This document shows, piece by piece, positions 27,248 through 35,426 of a stretch of DNA of 64,000 nt. The notes beneath the pieces are model-generated. The model searched no databases. It saw only the letters and a list, made by a program, of their open reading frames with translations, and was not told the origin of the DNA. Origin of the DNA: Modicisalibacter sp033446685 (GTDB lineage Bacteria > Pseudomonadota > Gammaproteobacteria > Pseudomonadales > Halomonadaceae). The stretch spans positions 124,001-188,000 of the forward strand of contig NZ_JAWQLY010000004.1 in NCBI RefSeq assembly GCF_033446685.1, in the 5' to 3' direction. Both the position numbers and the translations under genes were made by a program. Every line of letters starts with the position of its first letter. Position 1 is the first letter of the stretch.

Positions 27248-28395
27248 GGGGAAGTCTCGCTGGGTGGTGCGGCGGGCGTATCTGCAGGCTGGGCCGCGCG
27301 CTGGAACTCGCGGGTCCAGCGGCTCAGCAGCGCTTCGCGCTTGAGATCGTCGAGGGTCGCCAGCAGGCCCGGGCCGATGTCGATCGGACGCAGTGCATCG
27401 CCGAGCCGCTCGCGCAGGGCATTGGCGCTCCCCGGGCCGTGCAGCGCCGGATGGATCGTCCCCAGCGGCGTGAGCTCGCCGATCGCGCGCTGGCCGTGCT
27501 CGCTCAGCAGGTAATCGAGAAAGCGGCGTGCGGCGTGCGGATGGCGGGCGTCGCGCGCGACGAAGGCCAGCCGATGCGTCACCAGCGCGTAGTCTTCGGG
27601 TACCACGATTTCGAGCTCGGGGTGCTCGCGTGCGAACTCCCGGGCATAACTGCCCAGCAGGTTGTAGCCGATCCAGTAGCGGCCGGTGGCGAGTCCCTCG
27701 AGCATCTCGCGGGTGGTGCCGACCAGCGCGGCGTCGACCCGGCCGAGCGCGGCCACCAGTTCCCAGTAGCGTGGCGAAAGTCGTGCCTCCTCGATGGCAT
27801 AGCTGTAGCCGGCGCCACTCGCCGCCGGATCGTAGGTGACGACGCGCCCGCGCAGCGCTTCGGCATGCCGTTCGAGGCGCTCGAGGAGGTCGGCGTGGCT
27901 GTCGATCGCGCCGAAGTGCTCGGCGACGTCGCGGCGATAGACGATCACCACCGGCTCGAAGGTGATCGCGAACAGCTCGTGGCGCCAGCGCGCCCAGGCC
28001 GGCCAGGCACGTGCCGCGGCGCTGTCGAGCGGTTGTGCATAGCCGTCGTTGGCCAGCCGGTACTGCCAAGGCATCGCCGAGGACATGACCACGTCGGCTC
28101 GCTGGTCATCGCGCCCATCGAGAAAGGTGCGGTACACCGCCAGGGTGGAGAGGTTGCGATAATCGATCTCGATATCCGGGTTGCGACGCTGGAAATCCTC
28201 CAGTAGCGGTGCGATCAGCGGCGTATCGAGCGCGGCGTGAATGACCAGGCGTGAATTGGCCCGCCCGTCCTGAGTCGGCCCGTCATGCAGAGCCGGATAG
28301 TGTAGCCGCGCTTGGGCCATGACGCCGAGACTCAGGCTGCTCAGCAGGATGCCGGCCAGCAATGCGACCAGTCGATGGTTGCGGGGGGGGGTCAT
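27244..28395 (-). CDS. Periplasmic ABC-type solute-binding protein
   Basis: The 383-residue product has a signal peptide (LVALLAGILLSSLSLGVMAQA) and a type II periplasmic binding fold seen in RLVIHAALDTPLIAPLLEDFQ, DVVMSSAMPWQYRL and GRVVTYDPAASGAGYSY. It looks like the Fe(III)/2-aminoethylphosphonate class of binding proteins. No ABC permease or ATPase is adjacent; instead it sits between a TctE-type kinase and tlyA, both overlapping by 4 bases. In other bacteria such proteins next to TctDE are thought to act as ligand sensors for the kinase, which is the likely role here. Confidence 0.82.
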   Translation of the reverse strand: MTPPRNHRLVALLAGILLSSLSLGVMAQARLHYPALHDGPTQDGRANSRLVIHAALDTPLIAPLLEDFQRRNPDIEIDYRNLSTLAVYRTFLDGRDDQRADVVMSSAMPWQYRLANDGYAQPLDSAAARAWPAWARWRHELFAITFEPVVIVYRRDVAEHFGAIDSHADLLERLERHAEALRGRVVTYDPAASGAGYSYAIEEARLSPRYWELVAALGRVDAALVGTTREMLEGLATGRYWIGYNLLGSYAREFAREHPELEIVVPEDYALVTHRLAFVARDARHPHAARRFLDYLLSEHGQRAIGELTPLGTIHPALHGPGSANALRERLGDALRPIDIGPGLLATLDDLKREALLSRWTREFQRAAQPADTPAAPPSETSP

Positions 28396-29789
28396 GCACG
28401 GTCTCCCAGGAAGGTCATGGCTACGCGCAGTCCGCCGCCGCTGGCTTCGTGCAGGGTCAGCCGAGCCGCGTGGGCGCGGGCGATGCCATCGACGATCGCC
28501 AAGCCCAGCCCCGAACCCTCGCCACCGTTGCGGCCGCGGTGGAAGGGGCGCAGTACCAGCAAGCGCCATTCGGCGGCGATGCCCGGGCCGTCGTCCTCGA
28601 CCTCTAGGGCGGGCGGGTCGGCGCTGACCCGGACGGTGATCCGACGCGCACCGTAGCGCCGCGCGTTGTCGATCAGGTTGGCGAGCGCTTCCTCGAGCTG
28701 CCAGTCGATGCCTTCGATGAATATGGGCTCGTCCGGCGCGTCGAGGCCCAGGTCGACGCCGTCGCGGTAGCAGGCGTGCAGGGCACTGCGGGTAGCCTCG
28801 CGAGCGATGGCGGTCAGCTCCAGGCGGCTCAGCTCGGGCCTGGCCTCGGGGTTGTTGAGCCGGGTCAGCGAGAGTAGCTGCACGGCCAGCCGGGCGGTGC
28901 GTGCGCTGGCCTCCTGGATGGTTTCCAGGGCGCTGTGCCAGGCCTGGGGCTCGTTCTGGCGCAGCGCCAGCTCGGCGCGTGCCGAGATCCCCGCCAGCGG
29001 CGTGCGCAACTGGTGCGAGGCGTCGCCGATGAAGCGCTCCTGGTTGGCGCGCACGCGCCGCATCCGTGCCAGCAGTTCGTTGAGGGTTTCGCGCAGCTCG
29101 GCCAGCTCGCGGGGCAGTTCGAGCGACAGCGGGGCGAACGTGCGCGGGTCGCGTTCGCGAATCGCCCGGCGCAGCCGGGTCAGCGGAGCCAGGGCGACGC
29201 GAACCGCCAGCAGCACCACGCCCACGGCGAGCAGGGCCATGGCGGCGATGCGCCCCAGGCTGCCCTGGAACAGCGCCTGGGTCAGCCGTTCGCGGCCTTC
29301 GCGGGTGTGCGCGACGCGCACTTCGAAGCGTTCGCGCTGGCTCCAGCCCTCGAGCTGCGAGGTGCGCACGCCGACGCGCAGTGCCATGCCATGCCAGCTG
29401 GCATCGCTGTAGTGCAGTGGCTGGCGGTCGTCGCCCTGGCTGAAGGGAGCCGGCAATTCGGCGTTGCCGGTGACGAAATCGCCACGTTCGTTGTAGAGCG
29501 CGTAGAAGACCCGTTCCTCGGCATCGGTGGCGAGCATCTCCAGCGCCGCCGGGGGAAGGTCCAGCCACAGATGGTCGTCCTGCTTCTTGACCTGCTCGGC
29601 GATCGCCAGCGAAGCGGCCTCGAGCAGTCGATCGAAGGCCCGGTCGGCGGTGTCGCGCGCGCCCAGGTAGGCCTGGACGAGCATCAGCGCGCCGAGCCCC
29701 AGCAGGGGAAGCAGCAACCAGGCCATCAGCCGCCGGTAGAGGCTGCCGCCGCCCGCCATGCCGGCGTTTTCCATGTCGGTGCGAGTCAT
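28392..29789 (-). CDS. tctE: TctE-type sensor histidine kinase
   Basis: The 465-residue inner-membrane kinase has helices at about 22-42 and 181-202 flanking a periplasmic sensor domain of the TctE N-terminal type (TADRAFDRLLEAASLAIAEQ). A HisKA domain follows with GDASHQLRTPLAGI, phosphorylation site H259, and then an ATPase domain with EALANLIDNARRYG, VEDDGPGI and GEGSGLGLAIV. It should sense a carboxylate, directly or through the binding protein downstream, and phosphorylate TctD. The ATG overlaps tctD by 4 bases. Confidence 0.9.
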   Translation of the reverse strand: MTRTDMENAGMAGGGSLYRRLMAWLLLPLLGLGALMLVQAYLGARDTADRAFDRLLEAASLAIAEQVKKQDDHLWLDLPPAALEMLATDAEERVFYALYNERGDFVTGNAELPAPFSQGDDRQPLHYSDASWHGMALRVGVRTSQLEGWSQRERFEVRVAHTREGRERLTQALFQGSLGRIAAMALLAVGVVLLAVRVALAPLTRLRRAIRERDPRTFAPLSLELPRELAELRETLNELLARMRRVRANQERFIGDASHQLRTPLAGISARAELALRQNEPQAWHSALETIQEASARTARLAVQLLSLTRLNNPEARPELSRLELTAIAREATRSALHACYRDGVDLGLDAPDEPIFIEGIDWQLEEALANLIDNARRYGARRITVRVSADPPALEVEDDGPGIAAEWRLLVLRPFHRGRNGGEGSGLGLAIVDGIARAHAARLTLHEASGGGLRVAMTFLGDRA

Positions 29790-30454
29790 GTCGGCGCGAG
29801 CAGGTAGCCGAGGCCGCGTACCGTGTGCAGCGTGACGTCGCTGCCGGTCAGCCGGCGACGCAGACGGTGGACATAGACCTCGATGGCGTTGTCGCCGAGC
29901 GCCTCGCCGGCAAAGGCTTCGCTGGCGAGTTGCTGGCGGTCGACCGGCTCGCCGGCGCGGCGCATCAGGCAGGTCAGCAGGCGCTGTTCCCGCGGCGGCA
30001 GGCTGAGCGGTTCACCGCTCAGCGTGAAGCGTTGCGCCAGGCTGTCGAATGCGAGGCTGCCGACCTGCAGGCGCACGCCGGGTTTCTGGCGACGCAGGAG
30101 CGCGCGAACCCGCGCCTCGAGTTCGTCGAGCGCGAACGGCTTGGCCAGATAGTCGTCGGCGCCCAGGTCGAGTCCGCGCACGCGATCCTCGATGGCGCCG
30201 CGGGCGGTGAGAATCAGCACCGGCGTGGCGCTGTCGTGATGGCGCAAGGCTTCGAGGATCTCGAGCCCGCTGCGTCCCGGCAGGTTGAGGTCGAGCAGGA
30301 TCAGCTCGTGGCCATGCGGAGGATCGGGACGGACCAGGCGCTGGTAGGCGGCTTCGCCATCGGCGATGGCGAGCACCGCGTAGCCTTCGAGCCGCAGGGC
30401 ATCCTGGAGCGTTTCGGCGAGCAGGGCATCGTCTTCGACCAGTAGCAGTTGCAT
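29786..30454 (-). CDS. tctD: TctD-type response regulator
   Basis: The 222-residue OmpR-family regulator has a receiver domain with acidic pair E7/D8/D9, phospho-Asp D55 (LILLDLNLPG) and KPF lysine, then a winged-helix domain (SLPPREQRLLTCLMRRAGEP; NAIEVYVHRLRRRL). It should activate tctCBA, which lies divergently 800 bases away. ATG 30452-30454 forms TGATG with the iclR-like stop, fixing the start. The longer reading to 30583 is in another gene. Confidence 0.92.
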   Translation of the reverse strand: MQLLLVEDDALLAETLQDALRLEGYAVLAIADGEAAYQRLVRPDPPHGHELILLDLNLPGRSGLEILEALRHHDSATPVLILTARGAIEDRVRGLDLGADDYLAKPFALDELEARVRALLRRQKPGVRLQVGSLAFDSLAQRFTLSGEPLSLPPREQRLLTCLMRRAGEPVDRQQLASEAFAGEALGDNAIEVYVHRLRRRLTGSDVTLHTVRGLGYLLAPT

Positions 30455-31074
30455 CAGCGAGCCTCCGATACGGCGGCCTGGCGGGAGTCGGGGCCGCGAG
30501 TCAGTTCGCCCAGGGCCGCGACGAGTTGCGCCTCGGCCTGCGGCGGTTGCAGACGGCCGGTGGGGCCCGACAGCGACAGCCACAAGGCGCGCGGTTCCCG
30601 TGCGGTATCCAGCGCCCGGCAGACCATGACGCCGCCGGCGAAATCAAGCGCCGGCGAGCGCGGATCGCTGAGCGGCCAGCGCTCGCCGGGTCGCAACTCG
30701 TGGCGCAGCGCCACACTGGGGACCGCGACGAGCAGGCACTCGGCGCGTCCGGCGGCGACTTCCAGCAGAGCCGCGGTTTCGCCGCTGTGCTCGGCCAGCG
30801 CGTCGAGCGCCGGCTGGATCCAGGCCGCCAGCTGGCGGCCGGGTGGGTGGCGCCGCGCCAGGCGTACCGGGCTATGGCCCAGCTGGTAGCGTCCGTCGCT
30901 GCCACGCTGGACGTAATCATAGCGCTCCAGCGAGCCCAGTAGACGCAGCAGCGTACTCTTGTAGAAGCCGGTGACGCCGGCCAGGTCGGCCAACGAGAAC
31001 CGCTCCTGGGGCGAGTCGAAGGCGTCGAGTATCGTCAGCGCTCGCTCCACCGCTTCAACCCGGTCCTGTGCCAT
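30454..31074 (-). CDS. IclR-family transcriptional regulator, short form
   Basis: The 206-residue protein has the IclR winged helix at the N-terminus (VERALTILDAFDSPQERFSLADLA with TGFYKSTLLRLLGSLERYDYV) and a reduced effector domain (SGETAALLEV; RPGERWPL). It is shorter than the usual 250 residues. As first gene of iclR-tctD-tctE-SBP-tlyA and divergent from tctCBA, it probably controls both directions. Two controllers, IclR and TctDE, over one transporter suggest dual input. Confidence 0.87.
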   Translation of the reverse strand: MAQDRVEAVERALTILDAFDSPQERFSLADLAGVTGFYKSTLLRLLGSLERYDYVQRGSDGRYQLGHSPVRLARRHPPGRQLAAWIQPALDALAEHSGETAALLEVAAGRAECLLVAVPSVALRHELRPGERWPLSDPRSPALDFAGGVMVCRALDTAREPRALWLSLSGPTGRLQPPQAEAQLVAALGELTRGPDSRQAAVSEAR

Positions 31075-31154
31075 GTGTATGCCTTCCTCTCTGTGCGCTT
31101 CGCGGGCGTCTGTATGCGTTTCGCTGGGTTAAACTTTGGTATTAAGCCCCTGAA

Positions 31155-31185
31155 TAGGCGTTGACTCACGAAAGTCATCCGCCTA
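31155..31185. promoter_or_regulatory. Operator-like imperfect palindrome over the tctC promoter
   Basis: Outer arms TAGGCG/CGCCTA and inner arms TGACT/AGTCA make a 31-base dyad that contains the -35 of the tctC promoter. It is a good candidate site for the IclR-type regulator or TctD. Confidence 0.5.
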
Positions 31186-31189
31186 ATTT
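31161..31189 (+). promoter_or_regulatory. Promoter of tctCBA
   Basis: TTGACT (31161-31166), 17-base spacer, TAATTT (31184-31189). Predicted start near 31196, leaving a leader of about 95 bases that contains a further palindrome. Confidence 0.55.
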
Positions 31190-31212
31190 CCATCCTAAGG
31201 AACGCCGTTCTT

Positions 31213-31230
31213 CCTTACAGAATTGTAAGG
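31213..31230. promoter_or_regulatory. Perfect inverted repeat in the tctC leader
   Basis: CCTTACAGAATTGTAAGG has 7-bp perfect arms and a 4-base spacer. It lies just downstream of the predicted transcript start and may bind a repressor or form a leader hairpin. Confidence 0.45.
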
Positions 31231-31291
31231 TTGCCGGTCAAGTTCCTGCAAGCGATCCTTTCGCTCATTTCTTTCCAAGGGGACTACAACA

Positions 31292-32278
31292 ATGTCGATG
31301 AGAACGCCTCTCAAGCTTCTTGCCGCTGCCTCGCTGACTCTGGTCAGCAGCATGACCATGGCCTTCGAGCCGACCGGCAAGGTCGACTGCATCGCGCCGG
31401 CCGATCCGGGCGGCGGCTGGGACTTCACCTGTCGCAGTGTGGGCCGCGTGCTCGAGCAACTCGATCTGGTACCGGCTAGCGTACAGACCATCAACATGGC
31501 CGGCGCCGGTGGCGGCGTGGCGTATGCGCACACGGTCAGCAAGCGGTCTTCCGACGAGCAGTTGCTGGTGGCTGCTTCCACGGCCACCACAACGCGCCTG
31601 GCCCAGGGACAGTTTCCGGGTCTGACCGCCGATCAGGTCAACTGGATCGGTGCCGTGGGTGCCGATTACGGGGTAATCGCCGTCAGCAAGGATTCCAAGT
31701 ATCAGGATCTGCCGGCGCTGATGGAGGCCCTCAAGAAGGATCCCAAGTCGGTCAAGTTCGCCGGCGGTAGTGCCAATGGCGGCTGGGATCATCTCAAGGT
31801 GCTGATCACCGCCGACAAGGCGGGTGTGGACGATCTGCCGAAGATTCCCTACCTGTCGTACAACAACGGCGGCGAGGCAATGACCCAGGTGGTTGGTGGT
31901 CATGTCGATGCCTTTACCGGTGATATTTCCGAGGCGCAGGGTTTCATGGAATCCGGCGATCTGCGGATCCTCGCGGTGCTGGCAGACGAGCGTCTACCGG
32001 GCAAGTTTTCTGATATCCCCACCGCCAAGGAGCAGGGAATCAATTCGATCGGTGCCAACTGGCGCGGCTTCTACATGCCGGGCGATATCTCCGCCGAGGC
32101 CAAGGAATACTGGGTCAACGCCGTCGATACGCTGTACAAGAGCGACGAGTGGAAGGAGGTCATGCAGAAAAACGGCCTGATGCCGTTCCATCCCGGAGCC
32201 GGCAAGTTCGAGGAGTATGTAACGACTCAGATCAGTGACATCGAAACACTTTCCAAAGAAATCGGATTGATCAAGTAA
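31292..32278 (+). CDS. tctC: Tripartite tricarboxylate transporter, periplasmic binding protein
   Basis: The 328-residue product has a signal peptide ending SSMTMAFEP and the TTT binding-protein core: VDCIAPADPGGGWDFTCRS, the MAGAGGGVAYAHTV loop, and the GGSANGGWDHLKVLI ligand region. It captures citrate or a related carboxylate in the periplasm for TctAB. An RBS (AAGGGG) precedes ATG 31292. The stop overlaps the tctB ATG (TAATG at 32276-32280). The divergent iclR-tctDE operon should regulate it. Confidence 0.93.
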   Translation: MSMRTPLKLLAAASLTLVSSMTMAFEPTGKVDCIAPADPGGGWDFTCRSVGRVLEQLDLVPASVQTINMAGAGGGVAYAHTVSKRSSDEQLLVAASTATTTRLAQGQFPGLTADQVNWIGAVGADYGVIAVSKDSKYQDLPALMEALKKDPKSVKFAGGSANGGWDHLKVLITADKAGVDDLPKIPYLSYNNGGEAMTQVVGGHVDAFTGDISEAQGFMESGDLRILAVLADERLPGKFSDIPTAKEQGINSIGANWRGFYMPGDISAEAKEYWVNAVDTLYKSDEWKEVMQKNGLMPFHPGAGKFEEYVTTQISDIETLSKEIGLIK

Positions 32279-32730
32279 TGAGGCTCAACGACCGTATCTT
32301 CGGTCTGTTGATGTTCGTCCTGGCCGTCGCGTACGGCTGGGGCGCTCAGCAGTTTCCCGAACCGTTCGGCGGGTCCGAGGCTGTCGGTCCCGAGACGTTC
32401 CCGACGATTCTTTCAGTGGTGCTGGCGCTATCCAGCATCTACCTGATCGTGAAACCCGACCCGAGCAATGCCTGGCCCAAGGGGCAGACTGCGGTCGAGA
32501 TACTGATCGCGATTGGCACGCTGATCGCCTATATCCTGATTCTCGAGCCGCTGGGCTTTATCGTGGCCACCATGCTTGCCGTGGGTACCTTGTGCTGGCG
32601 GATGGGTGCCCGCGTTCTGCCGGGGTATTTGACCGGCCTGCTCGGCGGCATCGTGGTATTCGCCTTGTTCAACTACGTACTCGAGTTACCGTTGCCGCTG
32701 GGCATATTGTCTTTCCTGGAGGCGAGTTGA
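32278..32730 (+). CDS. tctB: Tripartite tricarboxylate transporter, small membrane subunit
   Basis: The 150-residue protein has four predicted membrane helices, from DRIFGLLMFVLAVAYGWGAQ at the start to PGYLTGLLGGIVVFALFNYV. TctB is the poorly conserved small subunit working with TctA. Its start overlaps tctC by one base and its TGA overlaps tctA at 32730, so all three are coupled. Confidence 0.92.
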   Translation: MRLNDRIFGLLMFVLAVAYGWGAQQFPEPFGGSEAVGPETFPTILSVVLALSSIYLIVKPDPSNAWPKGQTAVEILIAIGTLIAYILILEPLGFIVATMLAVGTLCWRMGARVLPGYLTGLLGGIVVFALFNYVLELPLPLGILSFLEAS

Positions 32731-34241
32731 TGGACACGCTCAACTATCTGATGGATGGGTTTGGCATCGCCCTGCAGCCGCACAACCTGATGTTTGCCTT
32801 GCTGGGCGCCTTTCTGGGCACGCTGATCGGCGCGCTGCCAGGCCTCGGGCCTGCCAATGGCGTGGCGATACTGATTCCGTTGGCGTTTACCCTCGGGCTA
32901 CGCCCCGAAACCGCATTGATCATGCTGACCTCGGTTTACGCCGGTGCCATGTACGGTGGACGTATCTCGTCGATTCTGCTCAACATACCTGGCGACGAGC
33001 CGGCCATGATGACATGTCTCGATGGCTATCCGATGGCCAAGAATGGTCGGGCCGCCGAGGCACTGGCTATATCCGCGGTTGCCTCCTTCATGGGCAGCCT
33101 CATCGCCACCGTCGGGTTGATCTTGCTGGCTCCGCTGCTGGCCAAGTTCGCGCTGACCTTCGGCGCGGCCGAGTACTTTGCGCTGTTTGTGCTGGCTTTC
33201 GCCACCCTGGGCGGGATTACCGGCAAGAATCCTGTCAAGACGATCCTGGCTGCGGCGATCGGCTTGATCATTGCCACCATGGGTATCGACATGTCGACCG
33301 GGGTGCAGCGTTTCACGTTCGGTACGCTGGAGCTCTACGAGGGTGTCGACTTCATCATCGCCATTGTCGGCCTATTTGCGATATCCGAATTGTTGGTGTT
33401 CATCGAGGAAAAGGCCGGTGCCGGCCGCGAGATGATCAAGGTCAACAAGCTCAAGCTCTCCTGGCGAGATATTACTAGCATCCTGCCGACGACGGTACGT
33501 GGTGGCGTGATCGGCTTTATCGCCGGGGTGCTGCCGGGGGCCGGCGCTTCGCTGGGTAGCTTCATCAGTTATACCTTGGAAAAGAAATACCTGGGTAGCA
33601 AGGCTACGTTCGGTGAAGGGGATTCGCGCGGCGTGGCGGCCCCCGAGGCGGGTAACAACGGTGCTTCGAGTGGCGCACTGGTGCCGATGCTGACGCTCGG
33701 CGTGCCGGGCAGCGGTACCACCGCGGTACTGCTGGCGATGTTGATTTCTTTCAATATCACTCCCGGGCCGTTGATGTTCACACAGAACGCCGACATCGTC
33801 TGGGGTGTCATCGCCGCGCTATTGATCGGCAACTTCCTGCTGCTGTTGCTCAACATTCCGCTGGTCGGGGTATTCGTCAAGCTGCTTTCGGTACCGCCGA
33901 TGTTTCTGTTGCCGGTGGTGACCATGGTCGCCTTCGTCGGCGTCTATTCGATCAGTCATTCGGTCTTCGATCTGTATTTCATGGTCGCCTTCGGGGTCGG
34001 CGGGTATATTCTGCGCAAGCTCGAGATCCCGCTGGTCCCGGTCATCCTGGGGCTGCTGCTGGGGCCGGAAATGGAGAAGAACCTGCGCCATGCAATGCAG
34101 ATTTCGGATGGCGACTGGACGATTCTGTGGAGCAGCGGGCTCTCCATCACCTTGTGGGTGGTCGCGATCGTCGGCCTGATATTGCCGGTCATCGTGGGGC
34201 CGATACTGCGTCGCCGGATGCGTGCCAAGCAACCGGATTGA
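32730..34241 (+). CDS. tctA: Tripartite tricarboxylate transporter, large permease
   Basis: The 503-residue permease has about eleven helices. Family motifs are LGTLIGALPGLGPANGVAIL near the start and a matching half GFIAGVLPGAGASLGSFISY near 260-280, the twin loops of TctA. Uptake is driven by an ion gradient, possibly Na+ in a halophile (inference). ATG 32730 overlaps the tctB stop, so the longer reading from 32592 is rejected. A strong terminator follows. Confidence 0.94.
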   Translation: MDTLNYLMDGFGIALQPHNLMFALLGAFLGTLIGALPGLGPANGVAILIPLAFTLGLRPETALIMLTSVYAGAMYGGRISSILLNIPGDEPAMMTCLDGYPMAKNGRAAEALAISAVASFMGSLIATVGLILLAPLLAKFALTFGAAEYFALFVLAFATLGGITGKNPVKTILAAAIGLIIATMGIDMSTGVQRFTFGTLELYEGVDFIIAIVGLFAISELLVFIEEKAGAGREMIKVNKLKLSWRDITSILPTTVRGGVIGFIAGVLPGAGASLGSFISYTLEKKYLGSKATFGEGDSRGVAAPEAGNNGASSGALVPMLTLGVPGSGTTAVLLAMLISFNITPGPLMFTQNADIVWGVIAALLIGNFLLLLLNIPLVGVFVKLLSVPPMFLLPVVTMVAFVGVYSISHSVFDLYFMVAFGVGGYILRKLEIPLVPVILGLLLGPEMEKNLRHAMQISDGDWTILWSSGLSITLWVVAIVGLILPVIVGPILRRRMRAKQPD

Positions 34242-34289
34242 TCCAAGCGGCGCGCCAGATGGCGCGCTGAGTACCGGATCAGGATGCAC

Positions 34290-34324
34290 AAAACCCCCGG
34301 CAGCCCCGCGCTGCCGGGGGTTTT
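34290..34324 (+). terminator. Rho-independent terminator of tctCBA
   Basis: A 14-bp perfect stem (34290-34303 with 34311-34324; core CCCCCGGCAG/CTGCCGGGGG), 7-base loop and a terminal TTTT. Confidence 0.93.
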
Positions 34325-34357
34325 GCGTATAGATCAACGCACGAAGAAGGAGAGTGG

Positions 34358-35392
34358 GTGGATAGGATCGTATCGATCGCCTTGCTGCGCTCGCTGGCGG
34401 TCGGCGCCGTGGGTGGCGGTGCATTCCAGCTGACCGGTTTGCCGCTGGCCTGGATGCTGGGGCCGCTGGTCGCCAACCTGGTGGTCTCCGCGCGGGGCGT
34501 CGATGTGCGCGTTCCCGAGCGATTCCGACAAGTCTTTCTGGGCATGCTGGGATTGGTGCTGGGCAGCCAGGTCACCCCTCAGCTCGCTCATCGCATGCTC
34601 GACTGGCCGGTTTCGGCGGGCTTGCTGCTCGTCGGCGTCGCGTTGTCGACCTCGCTGGCCGCCGCCTGGTATCGGCGCTGCGGCTTCGATCCGGTGAGCG
34701 CCTGGTTCGCCTCGGCGCCGGGCGCGATGACGGCGATGATCCTGCTCGGCGACAAGGTGGGCGGCGATCCGCAACGCATCGCCATCGCTCAGTCGCTGCG
34801 AGTGGTGATGGTGATCCTGCTGCTGCCGCCGCTGTTCTGGATCTTTGAAGACGCCGGGACATCGGCGATGGCGGCGCGTGGCGGTTCGGCGCAGGACCTG
34901 TGGCTATTGCTCACGTTGCCGCTGGCGATTCCGCTGGGTCGGTTGTTGCGACTGCCCACGCCCGCGTTGCTGGCGCCCTTGCTGCTGGCGGCGGCATTCG
35001 GCGTGGCCGGCCTGGGCAATCTCAATCTGCCCAGTTGGGCGATGAATGGCATGCTCTGGGTGCTGGGGAGTTCGATCGGCGCACGCTTCAAGGGGCTGAC
35101 CGGCAAGCGCTTGGGGCGTTACGCGTTGCAAGCAGGTGTCGCCACGGCGTTGGCGCTGGCGGTGCTCGGCATTTTCGCCGAACTCATCCACCGGGCCGTC
35201 GACGTGCCGCTCGATGTGGCGCTGCTGGCGCTGGCGCCGGGCGGGATCGGCGAGATGGCGATCGTTGCGGTGGCGCTGGGGTTGGATCCGGTGTTTGTGG
35301 CCTTCCACCATCTGCTGCGAATGGTGGCGCTGATGATCGTGGCACCGTTCTGGGCAAAGCACCTCAAGCGCCGCTCGCGAAACCTCTTATAA
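34358..35392 (+). CDS. AbrB-family (AmoA-like) membrane protein
   Basis: The 344-residue inner-membrane protein has about ten helices arranged as two repeats, each with a glycine-rich start: LAVGAVGGGAFQLTGLPLAWMLG and the later PSWAMNGMLWVLGSSIGARF half. The motif SAPGAMTAMILLGDK is typical of the AbrB/AmoA family. Some members accompany tripartite transporters, and the position after tctA fits, though a terminator lies between. The function is unknown. The GTG start at 34358 is supported by AAGGAG at 34347-34352. Confidence 0.8.
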   Translation: MDRIVSIALLRSLAVGAVGGGAFQLTGLPLAWMLGPLVANLVVSARGVDVRVPERFRQVFLGMLGLVLGSQVTPQLAHRMLDWPVSAGLLLVGVALSTSLAAAWYRRCGFDPVSAWFASAPGAMTAMILLGDKVGGDPQRIAIAQSLRVVMVILLLPPLFWIFEDAGTSAMAARGGSAQDLWLLLTLPLAIPLGRLLRLPTPALLAPLLLAAAFGVAGLGNLNLPSWAMNGMLWVLGSSIGARFKGLTGKRLGRYALQAGVATALALAVLGIFAELIHRAVDVPLDVALLALAPGGIGEMAIVAVALGLDPVFVAFHHLLRMVALMIVAPFWAKHLKRRSRNLL

Positions 35393-35416
35393 GTCCTCTT
35401 TGAGCGAGCGGCGCTT
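35366..35416. repeat. 13-bp perfect inverted repeat between convergent genes
   Basis: AAGCGCCGCTCGC (35366-35378) and GCGAGCGGCGCTT (35404-35416) flank 25 bases that include the TAA of the AbrB-like gene. It may act as a bidirectional terminator without a clear T-run. Confidence 0.5.
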
Positions 35417-35426
35417 CGGTGAAAAC

